Positions 35,890 through 47,800 of a DNA stretch of 64,000 nt are shown here, one piece after another. The notes below the pieces were generated by a model, which did not search any database, was not told where the DNA came from, and saw only the letters and a list, made by a program, of their open reading frames with translations. Origin of the DNA: Sternotherus odoratus (taxonomy: Eukaryota; Chordata; Testudines; Kinosternidae); the NCBI GenBank assembly GCA_032164245.1, contig JAVMKO010000017.1, forward strand, positions 19,630,756 through 19,694,755, in the 5' to 3' direction. The position numbers and the translations under genes are program-made. Position 1 is the stretch's first letter; each line of letters begins with the position of its first letter.

Positions 35890-38800
35890 GTGAGTACCAG
35901 AGAGCAGCCAGAGTGACGATCTTTAATTAGAATTTGGATATTTGCTCTGAAAGCTGGACATAGTAATTTTGTTCTGCAGGTGTAGGCTCTGGATGTGGTG
36001 GTGTCCACCAGCTCCCCGTTATAGCCAATGATCCTGTTTTTCAAACCCTGGACCGTTCTGTTGGCATATATAAGGCCTGATTTTCAGATTGCTGAGGATC
36101 TGCAGCTCCAGTTAACTTCAGCTGGAATTCTGAGTGCCCGGCACCACTGAAAATCCAGCACATAATGTATTCTTCCACTTCATAAAGCTATTCTGTTGTT
36201 GTCTTAACAAACCCAGGCTTAGCTCTGATCCCAAATATTGGAATTAATGGTCAAAAATAACCCAGTACTGAAGCTGCATTTCTTGGATGTCCAGAAGCAC
36301 TGGAACAATCACTAACCGATGTAAGTGCAGTATTTTCAGTAAAAGGAACACATCCAGCACAAATTCTGTATCCCCACATTTACTAGCTGTGAGGTTTTCT
36401 TCAGATTCCCAAGTTGCTCTCTCTTCAAAGCTGTTAGCAGCATTCCAAATGTCGTCGTTGCAAGCTGGACTTGTAACAATATCTGGGATTTCAGAGTAAT
36501 TGACAGGTTTCAGAGTCATAGCCGTATTAGTCTGTATCCGTAAAAAGAACGAGGAGTACTTGTGGGATCTTAGAGACTAACAAATTTATTTGGGCATAAG
36601 CTAGTACCCACTTCATCAGATGCATAGAGTGGGACATACAGTAATTCAGAAGGCTCTTGTAGAAACAGATGCTAGCCTTCACATAATGCTTTTTCTTTTG
36701 GCTCTTTTCAGACTTATATTGGCTCAGTTCTGGTGTCAGTAAATCCATACAAGGATCTGGAAATCTACAGCAAACAACACATGGAGCGATACCGTGGCGT
36801 CAGTTTCTATGAAGTCTCTCCTCACCTGTGAGTGGCCTGTGGGTAAACAATACAGTTTGTGCTATTGCCACCTGGCTTGTTTGATACTGATATACAGAAA
36901 GCAAACATACAAGACTTCCCCCCCCTTTCCATCTTCTAAACAGAGTACTGGAGTGGGGGCAGTTGCCCCTGAGATTGTTATTTGGAAAGGGAGTTAGTTC
37001 CTTCCTGGCCAAATGATTTGAGACTCAGAGGAATCTGAGCTGCTGATCCAGCCTAGACAGGAGCAGAGACCTCATTGTTCCAGGGTTATTTGGTGTCTAG
37101 ATGATATGGTTCTAAGTTTCCCTTGCGGCTAAGCAGCTTATTCAGTATATGACTACGGTGGGGGAAAGTGTGTGTAATGGGTTTTTTCCTACCTCCTCTG
37201 TCATTGCTTGACCAATATTAATCTGGTATTTCCCTTGTTGCTATGATACCATGAGCCCATTAGAACAAGGAATGTATTTATTTACATGGCCTGGTGAACG
37301 TTCCCGATTTCCTATTTAAAATACAAGATTTTTGAAGCTTGAAAGTTATTTTTGAATGTAACTGAATTTTTCTGTCAGACTGAAAGAGAGAGAGAGAGAG
37401 GACACAGCTGAGTGAGCCTAACTGACCAAAGTGCTGGCTGAGCCGGGGCCCAATCCTGAGATACCTCTGGAAGGGACAGGGAGAACTATTTGGGCTGTTT
37501 TCTGTTGTTGGCAGGTGACTCAACAATGCAAGTGAGATGGGAGTGTGTTACAAGCATGATGAGGTGGTGCTAGAAACATGGTTGCTTGGAGAAATCCATA
37601 ATCCTTTCTATACGTGTTAATTAGAATGTAATTCTATCTATGTTAATTAGAATGTAAAATATGTGGGACGGGCTATTTATTTGTTTGCAGTGTACAGCAC
37701 TGAGGATTCTGTTAACCCTAAACAAATCCTTTAAATATTGAGCATTACCCAGTTCTGCGTCTATTCAATTATACATTGTACCAGGGAAGATGTGCCCTGC
37801 AAAGTATTACTCTTTCAAACAGTACAAGAAAAAAAAGTTCTCACCCTCACTGCAACCAGTCAATAAAAAATTGTAACTGTACAGCTCAGTAAATCCTAAG
37901 TGCAGGGACTGTCAACACTACTCCGATATAGGAGATGGTATTTCCAGACTAACTCCCCTAGGAGTATTATTATTGTGCAGAAAATAATTTAAATATTTTT
38001 AAATTAACAGACTCATTGTAAGCCCTGGACTGTGTGCTGTTTCATCGATTACCGTTAGCAGCAATTCCATTTTTCCGAGCCTTTTTTTTTTTTTAAACGA
38101 GCTCTATAAAATGAAAACAATTCTACGTTGCTATCCAAACATCAAAATACCTTAAAGCTAGTGGGAACACTTGAGAGTCAGATTATCTGTGGAGTCTGTA
38201 GTACCTGATCATTGAAAATAAAATCAGTTTATCTCAGAGGACTTGAAATGCTGCATGTCTCTGTGACAGAGTCCAGGTACCCCAAAGAGAGAACAGGGGG
38301 TCTGAACTTCCAAGAGTAAACAATTTAATCAGCTGGTTGTATACAATGTTATTGTGTATAAAAATTTTGAGTAAGGTCTTCTATGAAAGCTTGTAATGTT
38401 CTGAACTTTATAATCATTATGAGATCGGTATACAAGCTGTGTTTATTAATATATGTATTTATGTATATAGAGAACTGGGTTTGTAAAGCTTTACCTCTGC
38501 CTCACAATAGGGCAGTGGTCAGCCAGGCAGGGAGGGACTGCCTCCCCAACCAGACAAAACTAGTTCCAAGCACTTACCATTGTACTATCCAGGAAAAGAC
38601 AAATTGAGCCATCAGAGTTAATGGGAAAACACTGAGACATCCTGGCTAGAATTTCCCCATCCAAAGTAAGGACGAGTCACCATGCAAGGAGGGCGGGGAG
38701 GGGACCGTGAATAATCATGTGGACAGCAGTCATCCCTAAATAAATGGTATACATCACAAAATATAAGATCTGCAGTACTGTTGGCCTTTCAGTTAAAGGG

Positions 38801-41800
38801 GTTATAAAACCCCTACATAAGAATATGCAGTCCAGAGGCAAACTCTAAAACTAAAATCCAGTTTACATTTATTCATCTGTGTTGATTTGAGAAATGCTCC
38901 AGATTTGGAATATGGATAGAGAGGGGAAAGGAATTTGGTAAACTATAATAAATTAAGATTTTGCTTTGTAAAAATATTAGTAGCAAAAGAAGAAATTGTT
39001 GCTCACTATTGTTCCTTTCTTTGCAAGGAATATGTTTGAAGTTCTATGTTTCAGCTTGATTTAAACAAGACTTGGTGTATTAATATACTCTAGAAACCTG
39101 GTGTGAGCAATAATTATGGAAGCTTTGGATCAGAGTTTCTTAATCCATATGAAAACTATTCTTGAAAAGCCATCTTTTCTAGGATTTTGCACCATTAAAA
39201 TATTGTGGCTGGAGTTGGCATTTCTTCTGGTTGTGATTGTGACAGTGTGGATATTCTAAAAGCCTAACTGAGGATTCTCTGCCTTTCATGTTTGTGAGAG
39301 CAGACTGAGGGCATGGCTACACTTGCAGATATAGAGCACTGTGAGTTAAACCAGCCATTGGAGAGTGAAGTAGGGAAAGCGCTGCAGTGTGTCCACACTG
39401 TCAGCTGCAAGCGCACTGGCATGGTCAAATTTGTGGCACTTGCAGCGGCCTTGGGAATGTTGCATTATGGGCAGCTGTCCCGCACACCACCTCTTCCCAT
39501 TCTGGTGCCGTGGCTTGTGGGAATGGGGGTACAGGGCATTCTGGGTCCTGTACCAATGCCCAGTGGTGCATCACTTTGCATCCCCGCAATCCCTGTGCTT
39601 CTGTCCATATTTGGCGCCATCTTTTAATGTTTTTTGTACTGCGCGCTCTGTCTTGCCTTTCGTTTTGTGGGAATGGATCCCTAAGTGCTGAGGAATATGC
39701 TGATGGGTCTCGCCAGCACGTCATGTTTGAAATCGAGTTACTCCTTAAGTTACAAACTGACAGTGAGGAGTCTGACGGCGATATCTACTTGCGTAACACA
39801 TATGACACAAGATTGTTTGTGGCATACGGACATGCTCACCACCATGGAACGCCACTTCTGGGCACGGGAAACAAGCACTGAGTGGTGGGATCACATCATC
39901 ATGCAAGCCTGGGATGGTGAACAGCGGCTGCAGAACTTTCAGATGAGAAAAGCCACTTTCATGGACCTGTGTGATGAGCTCGCCCCCACCCTGCTGCACA
40001 GGGACATGAGATTGAGAGCTTCCCGGCCAGTGGAGAAGTGGGTGGCTATTGCAATCTGGAAGCTGGCAACTCCAGACAGCTAACCAGCTTGGAGTGGGAA
40101 AGTCCACCATTCGAATTGTGTTGATACGAGTTTGCAGGGCATCCTTAATCGCATCCTGCTCAGAAGAGGATTCTCTGTACCTTGGAGTCTTTAAATCACA
40201 ATTTTGAGGACTTCAATAGCTCAGACATAGGTTATGGGTTTATTACAAGAGTGGGTGGGTGAGATTCTGTGGCCTGCAATGTGCAGGAGGTCAGATAAGA
40301 TGATCATAATGGTCCCTTCTGACCTTAAAGTCTATGAGAAGAACCGTGACTCTGGGTAACGTGCATGACCTTGTGACAGGCTTTGCACAAATGGGTTTCC
40401 CTAACTGCGCTGGGGTGATAGGTGGGGACGCATATTCCAATTCTGGCACCACTCCACCTAGCCTCCGAGTACGTTAATCGGAAGGGGTATTTCTCTATGG
40501 TTCTCCAGGCGCTTGTGGATCACCGTGGGCGTTTCATTGATATTAACACAGACTGGCCCAGAAAGGTGCATAACGCACGCATCTTATGGAACACTGGCTT
40601 GTTCAGGAAGCTGCAAGCGGGGACTTTTTTCCCAGACCAGAAGATCACCGTAGTTGAAGTCGAAATGCCCATTGTATTTCTTGGAGATCCTGCGTACCCT
40701 TTAATGCCGTAGCTCATGAAACCCTACATAGGGAGCCTTGACAGCAGTGAGGAGCGGTTCGACAACAGGCTGAGTTGGTGCAGAATGACTCTCGAGTATG
40801 CTTTTGGCCGTTTAAAGGGCCACTGGCGCTGTCTGTATAGGAAGCTGAACCTGGCCGATGACAACATCCCCAGTTATATTTGAGTGCTGTACCCTCCATA
40901 ACATTTGTGAAGGGAAGGGTGAAATATTCACTTAAGCATGGAACTCAGCGGTTCAACACTTGGAGGCTGAATTTGAACAGCCAAAGATCAGGGCTGCAAG
41001 GATGAGGGATGCCTTGAGGGAGCAATTTGAGGCTGAAATCCATCAGTGATGTTTGGTGCCCTGCATGAAAGTGAAGTGCAGTGGTTCCAATGTTAATAGG
41101 AATCTGTTTGCTACACTGACTTGCAATGCCTGTTACTTTCCTGGGCTAGGTAACTTTTACATAATGCAGTAATAAAGATTGTTTTCAAAGCCAAAAAAGC
41201 CATTTATTTAAAAGAAAATTCATTTATTGAAAAGAAACACAACTACTTGGGAAACAGAAAAAGCAAGGGGGTGGGTTGGGGAATGGTTCAATCACAGATT
41301 TGCATAGGTCCTGTTCTCTTAAGCCTTCCTGTCTGGAGTGCTGTGCAATGAGTACTGCACTTAAGGCTGGCTAAAATGCATGGTGCTGGGGGTTGAGTGA
41401 AGTGGGAAAGGGTCATAGTTTGCAGGGCTTGGTGGGGAAGCTACAAGTATTGGAGGCAGCTGGTGACGAGATGTTGGGGAAGTGGGTTGGAGGTAACATG
41501 GGGGCACAAGGGAAAGAGTTTTGGGACAAGGGCTACAGGAGGCACCGTCTTGGTAGTGCTCTGCCTGCATGGCTACGAGCACCTGGATCGAGTCCGTTTG
41601 GTGCTCCATAATGCTTATCAGCCTCTCCTTGTTTTGGTTCTGGCGCTCCATTCTTTGGTGCCAGCACTCTGCATTCTTTCACTCTCCCGCCACACCCTGC
41701 CCTTTTTGATTTGCATGATGGGACTGCTCCATTGCTTCATACAGCATATCTTCTTTGCTTCTACGAGGCCACTTCCTAATTCTTTGGAGTCTTTCTGCCG

Positions 41801-44800
41801 GTGGTAACGGCTGAGATCACAAGGTTGCAATCTGTAAAAGCAAAATGCAACACTTGACAGAGGCAGCGTTGTTCACACCAGAGGGAGCAATGATTCACCC
41901 ATACTTAAAGACAAGCACAGTCTACACCAGGGGTCTCCAAACTACGGCCCGCGGGCCGGATGCGGCCCGCGAGGCCCTCTCATCCGGCCCGCGGAGATCT
42001 TTTTGGCTCCGCGCTGGGGCCTGGAAGCGCCGCGCGGGCCGCCGCCGCCGCCGCCGCCAGCCGCGGGGCCTGGAAGCGCCGCGCGCTCGGCCGCCGCCGC
42101 CAGCCGCGGGGCCTGGAAGCGCCGCGCGCTCGGCCGCCGCCGCCAGCCGCGGGGCCTGGAAGCGCCGCGCGCTCGGCCGCCGCCGCCAGCCGCGGGGCCT
42201 GGAAGCGCCGCGCGGGCCGCCGCCGCCGCCAGCCGCGGGGCCGGGTCGCGCCGCGTGCTCGGCTGCCGCCGCCGGCCAGGGACGGCTCGAAGCTGGGGCC
42301 GGGACGCGCCGCACCGCCACGCAGTTGCAGGGGGCGAAACAAGGAGCCACCCACTGCCAGGCGGCGAACCGGTCTGTGGGGAGAGACCGGGTTGAGCAGG
42401 TCAGTTGGGGGGCTGAGAGACCTGGCTGGGTGGGTCATTTGGGGGGGGGGGTTGGAGGAAAGGAGGTTTTGGGGTGAGAGACCTGGCTGGGTGGGTCATT
42501 GGGGGGGGGGGGTTGGAGGAAAGGAGGTTTTGGGGTGAGAGACCTGGCTGGGTGGGTCATTTGGGGGGGGGGTTGGAGGAAAGGAGGTTTTGGGGTGAGA
42601 CCTGGCTGGGTGGGTCAGTTGGGGGGTGGGTGGGAGGGAAGGAGGTTTTGGGGTGAGAGACCTGGCTGGGTGGGTCATTTGAGGGGGGGGGGGTTGGAGG
42701 AAAGGAGGTTTTGGGGTGAGAGACCGGGCTGGGTGGGTCATTTGGGGGGGGGGTTGGAGGAAAGGAGGTTTTGGGGTGAGAGACCGGGCTGGGTGGGTCA
42801 TTTGAGGGGGGGGGGGTTGGAGGAAAGGAGGTTTTGGGGTGAGAGACCTGGCTGGGTGGGTCATTTGGGGGGGGGTTGGAGGAAAGGAGGTTTTGGGGTG
42901 AGAGACCTGGCTGGGTGGGTCAGTTGGGGGGTGGGTGGGAGGGAAGGAGGTTTTGGGGTGAGAGACCTGGCTGGGTGGGTCATTTGGGGGAGGGGGGTTG
43001 GAGGAAAGGAGGTTTTGGGGGGAGAGACCTGGCTGGGTGGGTCAGTTGGGGGGTTGATGTGTAGTGTTCATGTGTAGTGAACAGGTGTTCATGTGTAGTG
43101 TTCATGTGTAGTGTATCAATGTGTTATTAAATAATAACTGAATAAAATAATATTAAATAAATAATTAAAAACAACATCCATGTTTTGATTCTTTTTTATT
43201 TGGACCTCGAGTGTGTTGTCGGCCCCCGAACTGCTATTTGATAGTTAATGCGGCCCTCGGGCTGAAAAGTTTGGAGACCCCTGGTCTACACAATAGCAGA
43301 ATTTGCCCATCCCAAAGCGAGCATACACAACCCAGGGAGCCCCAAAATGGTGAGTAAGCGCAGGGTTGAGGGGGACTGATTGTTTCACTGCTGTACTGTC
43401 CTCTGGGTTTCTGTGCCTTGGGGAGAGCTGCACGGAGCTCCTATACTGAACATGTCCCCACATTTTCCACAGGAATTCATCCTGGAAGATCTCTCGCTGC
43501 TGTGGGTAACCGGGGAAGCAAGGGAGGGTCTTCTACTACAATGCTGCTTCTGTCCTGGCCCATATGCAGCTTGCCTGTGTGCAGCAATGGTCCCCCCTGC
43601 CCCTCACGGCACAGTGGTGTGGACGTGTTAGCCTAACTGGGACAAGGAACACAGTAACTCTCCCAATCAAAATGCTCATGCGCATTGCACAGCTTCTGGA
43701 TGAGACCTTTGAAGAGATCACTGAAGGCGATGACTGCAATGTGAGAATGCAGCACACCAATGCCCTATTCCGCATCTAGGCATGCATGCAACTGGCTACC
43801 TTCCTCCTGGCTTGAGAACAGCTCCTGGCCACATGCATCTAGGGATTCTGGGGTGTCTTCCTCCTCCTCAGCACACTTGCTCCCACTTTCCTCCTCCTCC
43901 TCCTCCCTTGTTGAACTGGGCTCTGAAGTGTCCATGGTGGTCCTCGGAGTGTAGGTGGGATTGCCCCCAGTATTGTGCCCAGCTCTTTGTAGAAACAGCA
44001 AGTTGCGATGGTTTGCCTCACGGGCTTTGCGGTAGGCATTCTGCAGCTCCTTCACTTTAACCCTGCACTGCACTGTGTCCTGGTCATGGCCCCTTTCCAT
44101 CATGTTCCTTGATATCTGCCTGAAGATATCATAATTCCTATGGCTGGAGCGCAGCTGGGACTGGACAGCTTCTTCCCCGCAAACATTGATGAGGTCCAGC
44201 ACCTCGCCATTTCTACATACTGGGCATTGCCTGGCTCATGGAGGCATGGTCACCTGGAAAGATGCGCTGAGAGCATTCCACGCCTGGCTGAGCAAACAGG
44301 AAGGGGATTTTCAAAATTCCCAGGCTATTTAAAGGGCAGGTCGGAGGGTTAGTCACCTGAGGGCAGGGCAGTAGAGTTCAAAGTGATGAGCAGAATGATT
44401 AGAACAGGCATTGTGGGACACTTCTGGAGGCCTATCAGACCGCATTAACAAACCACGGCATCCACTCTGGCGCCACGGCGCTCCAGCCAGGGCACACCAA
44501 GCATTATGCCTTTTGCAGAGGTGGATTACCAGGTGCGCTCCAGCTGCGCAGAGCGCTCTATGTGCCTTGCCAGTGTGGACGCGTCGTAAGTTAGAGAATA
44601 CACAAGGCTGCTCTAATGCAGTCTAACTCGCAAGTGTAGCCATGCCCTTAATTTCCAATTATCATTGTTCCTTAGTTATGCTATTGCTGACAACTCATAC
44701 CGTTCCCTGCGCATTGAGAGGAAGGATCAGTGTATCCTGATATCTGGGGAGAGTGGAGCTGGAAAAACTGAAGCCACCAAGAAAATCTTGCAGTATTATG

Positions 44801-47800
44801 CAGTGACATGTCCTGCCAGTGACCAAGTTGAAACAGTGAAAGATCGCCTCCTACAGTCCAATCCGGTCTTAGAGGTAATTTGAAGTCCAGGATATGAAAC
44901 TTGGCATTCTGTATGCAATTACATCTGATTTACAACAGATACGTATTTGATGCTGCATTTTTCTGGTGTTATAGTGACCTCTAGTGTCCAATTCTGTACA
45001 GTCCTTACAGTTCCCTTTACTGTTTACACTATCCATCCGTTCAAAACAATGTTCTGGGTGTGGGCCTGTGGGAGGGAAGTTTGGCAGGCTTGGGCAAGGC
45101 TGGGAGGTCTGTGAGTTCCTATGAAGTTATACTGGTGATGGGGGAAGAAGCTTTAACAAGACCTCTTTGGGTGACACATTTTCCTAACAATGAGTGGGAT
45201 TAGGATAAATCTTTGCAAGGAGGAGAGGAGTAGTTTAACAGCCCCATGCAAGGTAATAACCTTACATTTTTCAGTATGCGTACAGCTCAAACAATCAGAA
45301 CTCAGGAAGCTGCTTACTTTCTTCTTAAGCTCTCTAGGGTAGATATAGCTTACAGTGGTACAGCTACCCCACTGTAAGATCTCTCATGTAGCCGGTCTAT
45401 GCCAATGGGAGGAGGCACTCTCCCTAATTAAACCACACCCAAAGAGTGGCAGTAGCCATGTTGGCAGGAGAAGCTCTCCCCTGACATAGCACTGTGCATA
45501 CTACCACTTATGCTGGCAAAACATACGTCACCCAGGGGTAGAGAGACCTGCGTCTGTAGGCCAGTACATAAGCCACTGGCAGGTTTGCAAAAAAGATTTT
45601 AAAATACCCGATTTTGTGGTTTCCTTGTTTTTGAAGCTTGTTTACTTTTTTTATCTGGTATATTTTTAATTCAGGCATTTGGAAATGCAAAAACTCTTCG
45701 GAATGATAACTCCAGCCGATTTGGGAAATACATGGATGTGCAGTTTGATTACAAGGTGAAAATCTATTTTATATACCTCATTGTAGCCTTGCTTGGATGC
45801 CCAAGTACATAGATATTGAGCCTTTGCATCAGCAGTTCAGGTATAGTAAAAACCCCAGCTGCCTCTTGTGAATGGAGTCTACTGTGTCAGAAAAGTTTGG
45901 TTACAAAGAGTTTGCTAGAGTTCAGATTTATAATTGTGTGTATCTCTAGAGAGAGATACACACACTTCATTGTGAAGCAGCTAGAGTTGCTAAGGCACAA
46001 CATGCCTGACAGAAACACAAAAGTTAAAGTGAAAAGTCAAGCCAAAAGGTACAGAGACTCTGTTCTTCCATCCACAAGCACTCACCTTATCACTACCGCT
46101 ACTACTGTGCACCACAGACCATACTACTGTGCACTATGACCATAACACTGCCCTGTTTTCATCCTGGTTCACAAACACCTTTACCAGCTAATTTTTCCCA
46201 ACCCTAGTGATTGTGAGTATGTAGTGCAGTAGTTGATTGTGCTGAGGGGAGGGTAGTTTAATAAAGGGTTGTGTGCACAATGGTTATTTAAAAGAGGTGA
46301 TGAAAGGCTTGTATCCCTGGGGGAGAAGAGTTAAGGTTGCAGTGTATGGTCGTAGTGGTAGTGGTAAGGTAAGTGCTTGTGAGTGGAGTAGTAGAGGGTA
46401 TTCTGTTAGGGTGCTGAACTTCTCCTTCCTTTTGTGGGTTTGTTTCAAGTATGTGGTATATGCAGCAACCCTCATAGCTTCCAGCAAATTTCTCTGTATG
46501 TATTAATGCCATGAAGTTTTTAAAATTGGGAGTGGGTATTATTGGCGGAGAGGAGAGAGAGGAAGACCTATGGAGGTAGAAGTGTGTTTGCAGTGTTGTT
46601 GTAGTTGTGGTGATCCTGGGATATTAGAGAGACAAGGTAGAAGTGTGGCAGGAGAATATTTTATCCGCCAGCAGCTGTGTGTGAACCATTCTCTGTTGTA
46701 GGGTAAACTCTGACAGAAAAGTGTAGCTCATTATGTGTCAGGTTTGGTGTGCTATCTATCAGTTTTATGTGTGTCCAGCTCCTTCCCATTACTCTCTTTC
46801 TCTTCAGGGCCACCTCTCTACCAAGCTATGAATAGCTAGTCAGTGTTTTGTAGGAAATGTGTCGATAGCAAAAGTAGGACTCCCCAGGCAAGATTTCAGC
46901 CAGGGCCCAGATTCAAAGTTTTCCTACTGCAAGCATATATGAAGAGAAACCAGATCAAAACTACACAAAGTTCAAATGGCATAAAAATTAATCCAGTGAA
47001 AAATCTTACATCAGTTGGCTACTTTCTTTTAGAGCAAAATAAGACTCTGCTCCATTTTAGCTTATGTTAGAACACAGCATTAACTAAGCCACCTTCATTT
47101 TTATGTATACAGATATATTAAAAAATATGAAGGATAACAGGGTCCTGGGGGAGGGTGGGGAAAGCATGTGATCCTGAAATTAAAGACTGTGAATATGAAC
47201 AAATGGACAGAATTAAGATTGCAGAGACAATCTGTTTTCTGTGTAGAATTATTTTATATAGCTTTATCTTATTTATTTTGTTTGTTTCCTTTCTAAAGTA
47301 AATACCATAATGCCATGAGAATTAAGATAGTGTACAAAACTAGATAGACAGAAATCATCCTAAGCTTTTCTCGACCATGGACTCCATCCTTGTCTCTAAT
47401 ATAGCAGAAATGGAAAAGGTCCAGAGAAGAGCAACAAAAATTATTAGAGACATGGATGGACTCCATGTCAAGACTCATGTAGGAGGTTTTTGTGATGGGG
47501 TGGCCAGGAGTGAACACATTCAAGGTGAGCTGTAGTATTGATCTGTGCAATGGTTTTATATTTTGAGTTTTATTCTTTAATACTTTGTGCTGGATCTACC
47601 TTGTGGAAGTCCAAGAGCTCAAACCCGCACTCGGTATTTGTTAGTTTATGCTATTACATGACAAAGATTACTTCTACTTTTTGTGACCTATTATTTCAAA
47701 CTCTCTTTGCCTTTGATATTCTGCCATCAAAGCAGGATGTTTCAGTTTCTTCTTTGGTTTAGGGTGCACCTGTGGGAGGTCACATCCTGAACTATCTACT

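Larger units (their letters stand above)
41928..43283. mobile_element. hAT-type non-autonomous element nested in Harbinger, perfect 8-bp duplication
   Basis: Left terminus CAGGGGTCTCCAAACTACGG, right terminus (inverted) CAGGGGTCTCCAAACTTTTC. GTCTACAC flanks exactly on both sides (41920-41927, 43284-43291). The interior is almost wholly tandem repeats (41995-42240, 42381-43050) plus an AT-rich tail with no coding sequence; the large arginine/alanine- and glycine-rich ORFs are artefacts. Confidence 0.95.
39309..44647 (+). mobile_element. Harbinger (PIF) DNA transposon, 5.3 kb, inactivated
   Basis: Termini GGGCATGGCTACACTTGC and (inverted) the same 18 bases, a perfect match. Flanks TGA and TTA fit a worn 3-bp TNA duplication. 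Two convergent genes typical of the superfamily are visible, both broken: a DDE transposase on plus (39832-41049) and a Myb/SANT-like DNA-binding protein on minus (44202 back to 41361). A SINE-like insert (40168-40336) and a 1.36 kb hAT element (41928-43283) landed in it later. The whole lies in MYO1C intron 3. Confidence 0.93.

Noticed and set aside
42381..43050. CRISPR-like array
   Set aside because: Units are contiguous with no unique spacers and the host is a vertebrate.
41845..43077. Arg/Ala-rich and Gly/Trp-rich ORFs of about 200 codons
   Set aside because: They translate the 43-bp and 60-bp tandem repeats of a non-autonomous hAT element; periodicity follows the repeat units.
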